Made by a program: the position numbers and the translations under genes. This document shows, piece by piece, positions 1-10,366 of a DNA stretch of 64,000 bases; the stretch's first letter is position 1, and the number at the start of each line of letters is the position of its first letter. The notes beneath the pieces were generated by a model. It was not told where the DNA came from. It saw nothing but the letters and a program-made list of their open reading frames with translations, and did no database searches. The stretch spans positions 4,030,001 to 4,094,000 of the forward strand of contig NZ_CP009459.1 in NCBI RefSeq assembly GCF_000758325.1, given 5' to 3'. The stretch comes from Cedecea neteri. Its GTDB lineage: Bacteria; Pseudomonadota; Gammaproteobacteria; Enterobacterales; Enterobacteriaceae.

Positions 1-867
1 GATTTCGACGGCCCGCACAACCTGATGATGCAGGTGCTAACCTCACAGGACATTATTTTTGATGAGGTGCTGATTTGCCCTCACCTGCCGGCGGACAACT
101 GCGACTGCCGCAAGCCAAAGCTGGCGCTGGTTACCGGTTATCTGCAAGACGGCGTGCTGGATAAAGCCAATAGCTATGTGATTGGCGACCGCGCCACGGA
201 CATTGAGCTGGCCGAAAATATGGGCATTCAGGGGCTGCGCTACAACAGCGATGGCCTGGACTGGAAGCAAATCGCCGAGAAACTCACTAAGCGCGATCGC
301 TACGCTCACGTGGAGCGCAACACCAAAGAAACGCAGATTGACGTGAAAGTGTGGCTGGATCGTGAAGGCGGCAGCAAGATCGCCACCGGCGTCGGTTTCT
401 TTGATCACATGCTGGACCAGATCTGTACCCACGGCGGATTCCGCATGGAGATCGCCGTGAAAGGTGATTTATACATCGACGATCACCACACCGTAGAAGA
501 TACCGGCCTGGCGCTGGGCGAAGCGCTGAAGCTGGCGCTGGGCGACAAGCGTGGCATCACCCGCTTTGGTTTTGTGCTGCCGATGGACGAATGCCTCGCC
601 CGCTGCGCGCTGGATATCTCCGGCCGCCCGCACCTCGAATATAAAGCCGAGTTCAACTACCAGCGCGTGGGCGATCTCAGCACCGAGATGGTGGAGCACT
701 TCTTCCGCTCACTTTCTTACACTATGGGCGTGACACTGCACCTGAAAACCAAAGGCAAGAACGATCACCACCGCGTGGAGAGCCTGTTTAAAGTCTTTGG
801 CCGCACCCTGCGCCAGGCGATTCGCGTAGAGGGCGACACGCTCCCCTCCTCGAAAGGAGTGCTCTGA
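1..867 (+). CDS. hisB: Histidinol-phosphatase / imidazoleglycerol-phosphate dehydratase, 5' end cut by window
   Basis: Bifunctional histidine-synthesis enzyme, cytosolic. The frame is open from base 1, and 288 residues are visible against about 355 in E. coli, so roughly the first 67, including the DxD phosphatase motif, lie outside. The visible part of the HAD phosphatase domain carries the Cys/His zinc loop ([14 protein letters not shown]) and the [15 protein letters not shown] motif. The dehydratase domain starts near [12 protein letters not shown] and contains the metal-binding His motifs [19 protein letters not shown] and [11 protein letters not shown]. The TGA stop overlaps the hisH ATG by one base. 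It is part of the his operon. Assignment is firm; only the start is missing. Confidence 0.97.
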   Translation, partial: DFDGPHNLMMQVLTSQDIIFDEVLICPHLPADNCDCRKPKLALVTGYLQDGVLDKANSYVIGDRATDIELAENMGIQGLRYNSDGLDWKQIAEKLTKRDRYAHVERNTKETQIDVKVWLDREGGSKIATGVGFFDHMLDQICTHGGFRMEIAVKGDLYIDDHHTVEDTGLALGEALKLALGDKRGITRFGFVLPMDECLARCALDISGRPHLEYKAEFNYQRVGDLSTEMVEHFFRSLSYTMGVTLHLKTKGKNDHHRVESLFKVFGRTLRQAIRVEGDTLPSSKGVL

Positions 868-1457
868 TGAATGTGGTGATCCTCGACACGGGCTGCGCCA
901 ACCTGCATTCGGTGAAATCGGCCATTCAGCGCCACGGCTATGAGCCGCTGGTCAGCCGTGACCCGGACGTGGTGCTGCGCGCCGATAAGCTTTTTCTGCC
1001 GGGCGTAGGTACCGCCCAGGCGGCCATGAACCAAATCATCGAGCGCGATTTGGTGGAGTTAATTAAAGCCTGTACCCAGCCCGTGCTGGGTATTTGCCTG
1101 GGGATGCAGCTTCTCGGCAGCCGTAGCGACGAAAGCCACGGCGTTGAAATGCTGGACATTATCGACCAGCCGGTATTGCAGATGAAAGACTTCGGTCTGC
1201 CACTGCCGCACATGGGCTGGAACCGGGTTTACCCGAAGGCGGGCGATCGCCTGTTCCGTGGCATTGAAGACGGGGCGTATTTCTATTTCGTTCACAGCTA
1301 TGCGATGCCGGTCTGCGAAAACACCATCGCCCAGGCAAACTACGGTGAAGCCTTCACCGCGGCGGTGCAAAAAGATAATTTCTGGGGCGTTCAGTTTCAC
1401 CCCGAACGTTCCGGTGCAGCTGGGGCTCAGCTGCTGAAAAACTTTCTGGAGATGTAG
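867..1457 (+). CDS. hisH: Imidazole glycerol phosphate synthase, glutaminase subunit
   Basis: Class I glutamine amidotransferase of 196 aa, the same length as in E. coli. It releases ammonia from glutamine and channels it to HisF in the fifth step of histidine synthesis. The nucleophile is Cys77 in GICLGMQLL, and the His/Glu of the triad are in VQFHPERSG near the C-terminus. The ATG overlaps the hisB stop, and an AAAGGAG ribosome site lies about 10 bases upstream inside hisB, so translation is probably coupled. It is followed after 3 bases by hisA. Start and product are secure. Confidence 0.97.
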   Translation: MNVVILDTGCANLHSVKSAIQRHGYEPLVSRDPDVVLRADKLFLPGVGTAQAAMNQIIERDLVELIKACTQPVLGICLGMQLLGSRSDESHGVEMLDIIDQPVLQMKDFGLPLPHMGWNRVYPKAGDRLFRGIEDGAYFYFVHSYAMPVCENTIAQANYGEAFTAAVQKDNFWGVQFHPERSGAAGAQLLKNFLEM

Positions 1458-2949
<1,492 letters not shown>

Positions 2950-2956
<7 letters not shown>

Positions 2957-3561
2957 CAGAACAACAGCTAGCCCAGCTGGACTGGGAAAAAACCGATGGC
3001 CTGATGCCGGTTATCGTTCAGCACGCGGTGTCCGGCGAAGTCCTGATGCTCGGCTATATGAACCAGGACGCGCTGGCGAAAACGCTGGAAAGCGGCAAAG
3101 TGACCTTCTTCTCGCGCACCAAACAGCGCCTGTGGACTAAAGGGGAAACGTCAGGCCATTTCCTGAACGTGGTACGTATTGCGCCAGACTGCGATAACGA
3201 CACGCTGCTGGTGCTGGTGAACCCCATCGGCCCAACCTGCCACCTCGGCACCTCAAGCTGCTTCGGTGAAGCGCACCACGACTGGCTTTTCCTGTTTGAA
3301 CTTGAACAGTTGCTGGCCTCGCGGAAAACGGCCGATCCGGCCAGTTCCTATACCGCGAAGCTGTACGCCAGCGGCACCAAGCGTATTGCGCAGAAAGTGG
3401 GTGAAGAAGGCGTGGAAACCGCGCTGGCGGCAACCGTGAACGATCGTCACGAGCTGACCAACGAAGCTTCTGATTTGATGTATCACCTGCTGGTGCTGCT
3501 GCAGGATCAGGATTTGGACTTGAGTACGGTGATTGAGAATTTACGGGCACGGCATAAATAA
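2950..3561 (+). CDS. hisI: Phosphoribosyl-AMP cyclohydrolase / phosphoribosyl-ATP pyrophosphatase
   Basis: Bifunctional HisIE protein of 203 aa catalysing the second and third steps of histidine synthesis. The N-terminal cyclohydrolase domain (about residues 1-115) carries the zinc/magnesium ligands in PDCDNDTLL and [12 protein letters not shown]. The C-terminal pyrophosphatase domain has the acidic EVGEEGVE-like motif ([12 protein letters not shown]) and NEASDLMYH. It starts with GTG at 2950, overlapping the hisF stop by 7 bases. It is the last gene of the operon and is followed 17 bases later by a terminator. Confidence 0.97.
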
Positions 3562-3577
3562 GCCCGGGAACAGATGT

Positions 3578-3606
3578 AAAAAAGGCCGCTAATGCGGCCT
3601 TTTTTT
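3578..3606. terminator. Bidirectional terminator between hisI and wzz
   Basis: Perfect 7-bp stem AGGCCGC/GCGGCCT (3583-3589 with 3594-3600) and loop TAAT, flanked by an A-run on the left and eight T residues on the right. Because both flanks are suitable, it can end the his operon on the + strand and wzz on the - strand, whose stop is only 7 bases away. Confidence 0.9.
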
Positions 3607-3612
3607 TCTGGC

Positions 3613-4608
3613 TTACACCGCTGGTTTATGGTTACGCAGCGCGTTACGTCCCAGGACATAACCTGAACCTACAATAATACCCAGCAAGGCAGCCAACACG
3701 AGCGTCAGACCTTTTTTCGGACCGTCTTTGTGCACGGGTAAAGTCGGCTTCATGACATAACGGAATGCATACGTTGTTTCCGGAGTCGATTTCAGCTCAC
3801 TCACCGCAAGAAGCGCCTGACGGGCATTATAGTAAGAGTTGTCTAAGGGCAGCGGACGGGAAGATTCATTCTTAATCATCGAAGAAAGCGCTTCACTTCC
3901 GAGAACAAAGAGGGTGTCCTGAGAAAGTGTTTCAGCCTGAGAAACCACGGGTTTAGTGATATTGGACTGTTGAGCCACCACCAGTGCCTGATTCAGCTCA
4001 TCCAGACGTTTTTGCTGCTTCTCTTTAGCCACTTTTTCTTTTGTTGTTAACTGTTCTTTAAGATCGCCTATTTTGGCATCAATAGAAATTTTAAGATCAC
4101 TATCCAGTTCGGTAACGATGCGCTTGTTGATCTGTTGAAGATACGTATTCAGAGTCTGCTGCGCCTGTTGAGCAGAATTAGCAACATAACTGATTTTAAG
4201 CGGCAGTGGAGTCTCTTTGTTTGCCGCTTGAATCATCAATGTTTCAGGCTTGTCCTGATTTTCAAGCTGACCAGCAAGCGCGTTCATCGCAGAGTTAAAT
4301 CGGCCGAAGAAAGTCTGTTGAACAGCCTGATTGGTAGGCGCGTTCTCCGGTGTCTGGCTATAAAGCACTGTAAACGCGTTGGTGTAGTTTGCTATCTGCC
4401 CTGGATCAGGCAGTGTCACTATCGCTTCAGACGTCCATTTTTCCTTTGCCACCGCCAAATAGGCAACGCCAATTAAAATAGCTAAAACTGTTACGACAGC
4501 AATCGTGATTTTACCACGCCACAACTGCATAAAAACATCAATTAAATCAATACTTTCCTGTTGATTGCTGGTGTGTTCTTTCGCCACATTTGAGTCAGCT
4601 CGATTCAT
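3613..4608 (-). CDS. wzz: O-antigen chain length determinant Wzz
   Basis: Inner-membrane polysaccharide co-polymerase of 331 aa (E. coli WzzB is about 326) that sets the modal number of O-units added by Wzy. It has two membrane segments, about residues 34-53 (ITIAVVTVLAILIGVAYLAV) and 303-322 (LTLVLAALLGIIVGSGYVLG), enclosing a large periplasmic domain with a coiled-coil stretch near 185-215. A Pro-rich segment (MKPTLPVHKDGPKKG) precedes the second segment, as in the family. It lies at the wzz position beside hisI, but ugd is missing between it and gnd. The gnd terminator separates it from the O cluster, so it should have its own promoter; a TATACT -10-like box is seen at 4670-4675 without a convincing -35. 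Confidence 0.93.
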   Translation of the reverse strand: MNRADSNVAKEHTSNQQESIDLIDVFMQLWRGKITIAVVTVLAILIGVAYLAVAKEKWTSEAIVTLPDPGQIANYTNAFTVLYSQTPENAPTNQAVQQTFFGRFNSAMNALAGQLENQDKPETLMIQAANKETPLPLKISYVANSAQQAQQTLNTYLQQINKRIVTELDSDLKISIDAKIGDLKEQLTTKEKVAKEKQQKRLDELNQALVVAQQSNITKPVVSQAETLSQDTLFVLGSEALSSMIKNESSRPLPLDNSYYNARQALLAVSELKSTPETTYAFRYVMKPTLPVHKDGPKKGLTLVLAALLGIIVGSGYVLGRNALRNHKPAV

Positions 4609-4806
4609 GATTGCCTTTGAAAAAAATAAAAAAATAATGAGAGCAGCTACGTATATTCATCAGTTCTATAGTATAGAAAGATAATGAGCAAAAGACCTTA
4701 ATGATTTGTAAGGAAAAGATCGGAATATGCTGAAATAACAATGCATCTCACGAAACATCCTCGATCTCAAAATGTGATGTTTAATATTTAAACAGTCATC
4801 AAATGT

Positions 4807-4831
4807 AAAAAAGGCCCTAAAAGGGCCTTTT
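4807..4831 (-). terminator. Terminator downstream of gnd
   Basis: Nine-bp stem AAAAGGCCC/GGGCCTTTT (4809-4817 with 4823-4831) around a TAAAA loop, followed on the - strand by a T-run. It ends the gnd transcript, and with it any read-through from the O-antigen operon, before wzz. The remaining gnd-wzz gap (about 4609-4800) contains no gene I can support. Confidence 0.85.
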
Positions 4832-4849
4832 ATCAGACAGTCAAAAGAA

Positions 4850-6259
4850 TCAGTCAAGCCACTCGGTGTGGAAGACGCCTTCTTTGTCTGTACGCTTATA
4901 GGTGTGTGCACCGAAGTAATCACGCTGAGCCTGAATCAGGTTAGCTGGCAGCACGGCGGCACGGTAACTATCGTAGTAAGCGATAGCAGCAGAGAATGTA
5001 GGGGTTGGGATACCGTTCTGCACAGCGTAAGAGATCACATCACGCAGGGCCTGCTGGTAATCGTCGGCAATCTTCTTGAAGTAAGGCGCCAGCAGCAGGT
5101 TAGCAATAGCCGGGGTCTCAGCATAAGCATCGGTGATTTTCTGCAGGAACTGCGCGCGAATAATGCAGCCCGCACGGAAAATCTTCGCGATCTCACCGTA
5201 GTTCAGGTCCCAGTTGTTCTCTTCAGATGCGGCACGCAGCTGGGAGAAGCCCTGAGCATAAGATACGATTTTACCCAGGTACAGTGCGCGACGAACTTTC
5301 TCGCTGAACTCAGCTTTGTCACCGGTGAATGGCTTAGCCTGCGGGCCACTCAGCACTTTAGATGCCGCCACACGCTGCTCTTTCAGAGAAGAGATATAAC
5401 GTGCAAACACGGATTCGGTGATCAGAGACAGCGGCTCACCAAGATCCAGGGAGCTTTGGCTGGTCCATTTACCGGTGCCTTTGTTAGCGGCTTCATCCAG
5501 AATGACGTCGACCAGGTATTTCCCATCTTCATCTTTCTTGGTGAAGATGTCTTTAGTGATGTCGATCAGGTAGCTGCTCAGCTCACCTTTGTTCCACTCG
5601 GTGAACGTTTCGGCCAGTTCTTCGTTAGACAGATCTAAACCGTGCTTCAGCAGAGAATAAGCTTCTGCGATCAGCTGCATGTCACCATATTCGATGCCGT
5701 TATGAACCATTTTAACGTAGTGACCGGCACCGTCAGGCCCGATGTAAGTTACGCATGGTTCGCCGTCTTCAGCAACCGCAGCAATTTTGGTCAGAATTGG
5801 GGCAACCAGCTCGTAAGCGTCTTTCTGGCCGCCAGGCATGATAGATGGGCCTTTGAGGGCGCCCTCTTCACCGCCGGAAACGCCGGTGCCGATGAAGTTG
5901 AAGCCTTCAGCCGACAGGTCGCGGTTACGGCGAATGGTGTCCTGGAAGAAGGTGTTCCCGCCATCGATGATGATGTCGCCTTTATCGAGATAAGGCTTCA
6001 GGGAGTCGATGGCAGCATCGGTGCCAGCGCCAGCCTGCACCATTAGCAGGATACGACGCGGGGTTTCCAGGGATTCAACGAACTCTTTTACGGTGTAGTA
6101 AGGAACCAGCTTCTTACCAGGGTTCTCTGCGACGACTTCTTCGGTCTTCTCACGGGAGCGGTTGAATACGGAAACGGTATAACCACGGCTTTCAATGTTT
6201 AGCGCCAGATTGCGCCCCATCACTGCCATACCCACAACGCCGATCTGCTGTTTGGACAT
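4850..6259 (-). CDS. gnd: 6-phosphogluconate dehydrogenase, decarboxylating
   Basis: Cytosolic pentose-phosphate enzyme oxidising 6-phosphogluconate to ribulose-5-phosphate with NADP+. The 469 residues match the E. coli protein almost throughout. The nucleotide-binding motif is [15 protein letters not shown]. The substrate and catalytic region is [19 protein letters not shown], followed by [11 protein letters not shown], which holds the catalytic Lys and His-Asn. An AGGAG site lies 6 bases before the ATG. This gene conventionally borders O-antigen clusters and often travels with them. About 170 bases separate it from the last O-cluster gene; I see no strong promoter there, though gnd normally has its own. 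Confidence 0.98.
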   Translation of the reverse strand: MSKQQIGVVGMAVMGRNLALNIESRGYTVSVFNRSREKTEEVVAENPGKKLVPYYTVKEFVESLETPRRILLMVQAGAGTDAAIDSLKPYLDKGDIIIDGGNTFFQDTIRRNRDLSAEGFNFIGTGVSGGEEGALKGPSIMPGGQKDAYELVAPILTKIAAVAEDGEPCVTYIGPDGAGHYVKMVHNGIEYGDMQLIAEAYSLLKHGLDLSNEELAETFTEWNKGELSSYLIDITKDIFTKKDEDGKYLVDVILDEAANKGTGKWTSQSSLDLGEPLSLITESVFARYISSLKEQRVAASKVLSGPQAKPFTGDKAEFSEKVRRALYLGKIVSYAQGFSQLRAASEENNWDLNYGEIAKIFRAGCIIRAQFLQKITDAYAETPAIANLLLAPYFKKIADDYQQALRDVISYAVQNGIPTPTFSAAIAYYDSYRAAVLPANLIQAQRDYFGAHTYKRTDKEGVFHTEWLD

Positions 6260-6429
6260 TACATACTCCTGTCAGGTGTGCTCACCGCGCCCTACACGCG
6301 GCTTGAAATGTGGCCCTGATGTTAACCCATGTTTAAGACCTACAGATAGCGGAAGATGCCTTAATCGCACATAACTTTCATATTCCACATATTTAGTCTG
6401 GGTAGAATCCTAATAATAATAGCTATCGC

Positions 6430-7203
6430 CTATAGGATTGATTTTGTTCTGATACCTGCTTTACTCAATAGCAGAAACATCAAAGCACTTTTTATATGCC
6501 AATAAAAATGTTTACTAAAAATCTTACGATTCTGATGTTTTGCCAGATGTACTGCACTGATTGTCGGCAAATATGTTAAGCCATAACCTTGCTTATTAGC
6601 ACGATAGCAAATATCAATATCTTCGCAGTACATGAAGAATTTTTCATCAAAACCACGAAGCTTTTTATAGACATCAGTTCTAAATGCTAAAAAAGAACCG
6701 GCGGCCCAATCAACTTTAGAAACATCAAGGCATTCTTTTATTAGCGAATTATTACCCAACCCCATAAACGACTTCGCAAACGTGGTGAAAGTTGGGAATT
6801 TACGAATGGAAAAATCACGAATCGTTCTTTCGTTGTTTTTGTACAAAGAGATCGCGGCAAATGGGATCGAATTATTACTCATGCAATCAATCAGTTGTTG
6901 TATATCCTCTGGCGAGGCTACTACATCAGGATTGAATGTAATGAAAAAATCATCATCTGCAATATTAAATTGCTCTTCACAATACTTAAAAACTATATTG
7001 TTATTTTTACCGAAACCACAGCCGTACGCGTCATTTATAAGATGAATGCTATGTTGATCACAATAACGTTGTAACAACTGAGCCTCACCCTCATAATTAT
7101 TTTTCAACACGACCACAAAGTGTTTCGCAAGAATTGACAAGCAATCCAATTCCGTGATTAAAGACGCATGCTTATGCGAAACAACAGATAAGAAAACCCT
7201 CAT
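6430..7203 (-). CDS. WbbL-like glycosyltransferase family 2, probable rhamnosyltransferase
   Basis: A 257-aa GT2 enzyme expected to add a sugar from a nucleotide donor to the lipid-linked O-unit on the cytoplasmic face. It resembles E. coli K-12 WbbL along its length: GxGKNNNIVFKY, DDDFFITFNPDVV (donor/metal site), SIRKFPTFT, VDWAAGSFLAFR and GFDEKFFMYCEDIDICYR. The C-terminus (KHFYWHIKSALMF) also matches. WbbL transfers L-rhamnose, and the same cluster makes dTDP-L-rhamnose, so rhamnosyl transfer is a reasonable inference. It is the last O-cluster gene before gnd and is AT-rich. Acceptor and linkage cannot be read from sequence. Confidence 0.85.
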   Translation of the reverse strand: MRVFLSVVSHKHASLITELDCLSILAKHFVVVLKNNYEGEAQLLQRYCDQHSIHLINDAYGCGFGKNNNIVFKYCEEQFNIADDDFFITFNPDVVASPEDIQQLIDCMSNNSIPFAAISLYKNNERTIRDFSIRKFPTFTTFAKSFMGLGNNSLIKECLDVSKVDWAAGSFLAFRTDVYKKLRGFDEKFFMYCEDIDICYRANKQGYGLTYLPTISAVHLAKHQNRKIFSKHFYWHIKSALMFLLLSKAGIRTKSIL

Positions 7204-7234
7204 TTTTATCCCTTCACTCTCTTATGGAACAATT

Positions 7235-8248
7235 TTATCTACCAGGGTTATATAAGCCTAATTTTGTAGATAATTTCGCCATACTAAAAAGAACCAATGG
7301 CACACGGCATAATAACGCCATTATTTTCTGTTTGACACTTAAAAGACTAATAACCTTTTTATCTTTCAGATAATTTTTCAAACCTATATCTGTTGTTAAA
7401 TCCACTTTTCGCTTAAATCCATCATAATCATCAGAACAAAACGAAATAATGATGAGAAGATACGTTAAGTGTCGAACAACAAATGCGTTAAAAACAATTT
7501 CATACTGACTGAAAATATCTTTTTCCTGCATGAAAAATTTTAACTTATCTATGGTTAACAGGCTATCTTTTAAATTATCAGAAGTGATATTCCTTGATGT
7601 GCTGCCGCTGCGTATCAATGCATGATACAATATTTTATTAATGAAAGCTGTTTTCTTAGAATAATAACCAATTATTCTTGAGTATATAATATCTTCGTTT
7701 TTTCTCAACGAAGGGAATTCGATATTGTTGCTCACTAAAAAACATCTGCGGTATGCTTTATTGCAGGGTGAAGAAAGTATATCCCTGTCTAACATGGCTG
7801 ATATAAAAATATCATCTCCTGACATTGTTGGCAGACTATATCGAGCAGACTGATGTCGTGGCCGATTGTTTTCATCAACAAAATCAATGAGGAAATTCAC
7901 AAAATCACAATCTGGTGTACTATTAATGGCTTCATTAATATTTTTCAATGCATCGCTTTCAATGAAATCATCACTATCAACATAAAGTATAAAATCATTT
8001 TTAGCCTTAGCTAATCCAAAGTTTCTGGCAACCCCCTGCCCTTCATTGTTTTTAGTGTAAGCATTAAAACGTGAATCTTTTTTTTCATATCCCTGACAAA
8101 GAGCAAATGTCTCATCCTGAGATCCATCATCAACCAAAATAACCTCAAAGTTATTATAGTTTTGGTCCTGTAAACTCTTAATACAGCGCTCAAGGAAAAG
8201 GGCCGAATTGTATAGCGGAACAATAATTGTGAATGAATTATTTATCAC
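7235..8248 (-). CDS. Glycosyltransferase family 2 (O-antigen)
   Basis: A 337-aa inverting GT-A glycosyltransferase. The N-terminal domain (about 1-110) shows FTIIVPLYNS, FEVILVDDGSQDET, GVARNFGLAKAKNDFILYVDSDDFI; the DSDD holds the metal-binding DxD. The C-terminal third has hydrophobic stretches near residues 250-270 that probably attach it to the membrane. Start is GTG at 8248, chosen because AGGAGA lies 5 bases upstream. It sits between wzy and the WbbL-like gene in one - strand operon and has clearly lower GC than the flanks. Donor and acceptor are unknown. Confidence 0.85.
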   Translation of the reverse strand: MINNSFTIIVPLYNSALFLERCIKSLQDQNYNNFEVILVDDGSQDETFALCQGYEKKDSRFNAYTKNNEGQGVARNFGLAKAKNDFILYVDSDDFIESDALKNINEAINSTPDCDFVNFLIDFVDENNRPRHQSARYSLPTMSGDDIFISAMLDRDILSSPCNKAYRRCFLVSNNIEFPSLRKNEDIIYSRIIGYYSKKTAFINKILYHALIRSGSTSRNITSDNLKDSLLTIDKLKFFMQEKDIFSQYEIVFNAFVVRHLTYLLIIISFCSDDYDGFKRKVDLTTDIGLKNYLKDKKVISLLSVKQKIMALLCRVPLVLFSMAKLSTKLGLYNPGR

Positions 8249-8280
8249 AAACGTCTCCTGTGTTTTTCAGTACAACAATG

Positions 8281-9291
8281 CTAACTGGCATCCCAATAAT
8301 AATGGTATGGCATAAATGGAGACGGTCCGTTTCCGTACTCATCAGCCATATTACGGTATCTTCCAGTAAAACACAGTAAACTTATAAAGAAGAGCACCAG
8401 AACTGCCTGCAATCTAAAATATATAAACTCCGGCAATTTGCAAAACAAGACAAGAATTACTACAAACTGAATTCTCATCCCCATATAAGTATAACGTGAC
8501 ATTATAAACGACAGAAGCTCAGCACCACAGAGCAAAGCCACAAAGAAAAAGGCAGACTGCTTTCTTGCGGAGACAACAACCAATCCGACAGTGAGTATAA
8601 ATATTAATAGTGGCATCACCCCAGAAAGGGCGCCAGGAGACTCAATAGTGGAATATTGAGCCAGTTTTAAAAGAACCCTATCTTTAAAGAAATAAATAAA
8701 CAGACCAGTAATAGCAGCAATAACAACCAAGGCTTTTGTATTTAAATATCGTAGATAATTGGCAAACATTAAAGCTATGACAACAATCGATGATATATGG
8801 AACGATATGGCAAGTGCGACCAATAGCAAGAACTTTATATTGTTTTTCTTCTGCTGTTGATCGTAAGCTAAAAGTGCGAATGAGTAAGCTATTCCATACC
8901 GCAATCCATTCATGTACATATCAAAAAAGAATAATGGAATAATAAGTAATGTATAAACGAATACACGTTCTTTACTATTCCCAAAAAACAATCCAAAGTT
9001 GATGAGCATTAACAAAGACAGAATCTTTGTAATAACCAGCCCATCACTTGTAAACATTAAAAGGAATTTTGTTGCAATATAAAAGCCGATTTCTACCGAA
9101 GCATCAACGCCATGTTCAATGAGACCGATTATATCAATATAAGATTGTGTATCAGTCCCTGTATGCCCACGCAGTAATACTATTGCCAGAGGAATTGCTG
9201 TAATTAAAAAATAGAGTCTGCTGGGTTTTAATATATTCCTGAAAAACAGCAGGGAAAGAATAGAGTAAACATATCCAATTATATATATCAT
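8281..9291 (-). CDS. wzy: O-antigen polymerase Wzy (EpsG-like)
   Basis: A 336-aa integral membrane protein with about ten hydrophobic segments and no soluble enzymatic domain. The segment VLLRGHTGTDTQSY, followed by a long periplasmic-type loop, and the later NGLRYGIAYSFALLAYD (the NxxRxxxA pattern) are typical of EpsG/Wzy polymerases. It would link O-units at undecaprenyl pyrophosphate in the periplasm, with length set by Wzz. ATG at 9291 is preferred over GTG at 9294, although no good ribosome site is visible for either; translation may be coupled to the gene ending at 9298. Wzy proteins are assigned largely by topology and context, which are strong here. Confidence 0.8.
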   Translation of the reverse strand: MIYIIGYVYSILSLLFFRNILKPSRLYFLITAIPLAIVLLRGHTGTDTQSYIDIIGLIEHGVDASVEIGFYIATKFLLMFTSDGLVITKILSLLMLINFGLFFGNSKERVFVYTLLIIPLFFFDMYMNGLRYGIAYSFALLAYDQQQKKNNIKFLLLVALAISFHISSIVVIALMFANYLRYLNTKALVVIAAITGLFIYFFKDRVLLKLAQYSTIESPGALSGVMPLLIFILTVGLVVVSARKQSAFFFVALLCGAELLSFIMSRYTYMGMRIQFVVILVLFCKLPEFIYFRLQAVLVLFFISLLCFTGRYRNMADEYGNGPSPFMPYHYYWDAS

Positions 9292-9297
9292 CACGGT

Positions 9298-10305
9298 TCA
9301 GCCATTTTTTAAAAAATCGGTAAAACCACTTTTGGCGTGTTTTTTAACTGTAATCGTTGCTGCACTAACTAATGAGAGCATTCTCTTATATTTTTTAAGA
9401 ATATTGCTCACATGATAATCAGATAGTCCTTCAACATCACTTTTAGTAAATTGTTTCGCCATCAGATATTGTCTCTCACCTGCCAGGAAAGACAGATACC
9501 AGATGTAATCAGAGCGATATGATAACGTTGCGACCTCTGATAATGTCTCGTCATCTAAATAGGCATTCGTATGCGCATGAGAAGCAAAGGAGTCATGGCC
9601 ATCTTTTATTGCTGTGTAGGCACTTGCACTTCTTGGCGCAGAACCAGGGATTATTGCGTTACTTATTTCAGAATAAAAACTTATCTTATGCTGTTGTAAA
9701 TAGCCGGCAGAATATGAATCCGGCGCAAATGGACCAAAATCAAAACCTTCAACAATAGAGTTCGAAAAAATACAATGGTAGAAAGAAGGTATGATATTAA
9801 ACTGCGGCCCATCAAACTTATTGATGCCTTTAAAAATATTTTTCTTTATGATTGCATGCGTTGCCTGGACTAACCGATTATTTTTTCTTACTTCAAAGTC
9901 ACATGTTACTGAACCGCGCCGTGATTTAAATCCATTCCAATACACAAGATTTTCGAACAACGGCCGGAACACATCTATGTTTTTAACTTCCAACTGAGTG
10001 CATATATCCAACGCTGCAGGCGTGATAAAATCATCATCCCCAATAAAGGTAGAATAGCCCTCTTTGTTTTTCACATAGTTAATACCTCGATTGAAGTTAG
10101 CAGAAACTGAAATTTGCCTATCGTCATTATCATAAATCCAATCAGATGCTTTACAAATGCTAGCGACATCATGATTAATATGCAAAGAGTTATCCAGAAC
10201 AATAATCTTTATATTTGTCTCAGATGAAAAAACTTCACTGAGTATTTTCATCTGAGTCAGAAGTGTTTCTGCGTTATTTTTAGACGGGATTAATACATAA
10301 AGCAT
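9298..10305 (-). CDS. GT-A type glycosyltransferase (O-antigen)
   Basis: A 335-aa putative glycosyltransferase starting MLYVLIPSKNNAETL, with a GT2-like beginning, a NFNRGINYV segment and STFIGDDDFITPAAL, whose DDD is the likely metal/donor site. The rest has no motif I recognise; the C-terminal part is Lys-rich (KKYKRMLSL, TVKKHAKSG) and may contact the membrane. The start has a GGAA site upstream. It lies between fnlA and wzy. With the two other transferases it gives three in the cluster, enough for a four-sugar repeat if WecA adds the first. Specificity is unknown. Confidence 0.75.
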   Translation of the reverse strand: MLYVLIPSKNNAETLLTQMKILSEVFSSETNIKIIVLDNSLHINHDVASICKASDWIYDNDDRQISVSANFNRGINYVKNKEGYSTFIGDDDFITPAALDICTQLEVKNIDVFRPLFENLVYWNGFKSRRGSVTCDFEVRKNNRLVQATHAIIKKNIFKGINKFDGPQFNIIPSFYHCIFSNSIVEGFDFGPFAPDSYSAGYLQQHKISFYSEISNAIIPGSAPRSASAYTAIKDGHDSFASHAHTNAYLDDETLSEVATLSYRSDYIWYLSFLAGERQYLMAKQFTKSDVEGLSDYHVSNILKKYKRMLSLVSAATITVKKHAKSGFTDFLKNG

Positions 10306-10366
10306 AGTATGTTCCGATAATTATAATTTTGCTTATGGCCTGAATAGGCCACAAGCTCTGGAAACA

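Noticed and set aside
4868-5638. + strand frame of 256 codons opposite gnd
   Set aside because: Gnd is near-identical to E. coli in the opposite strand; the + frame has no known similarity.
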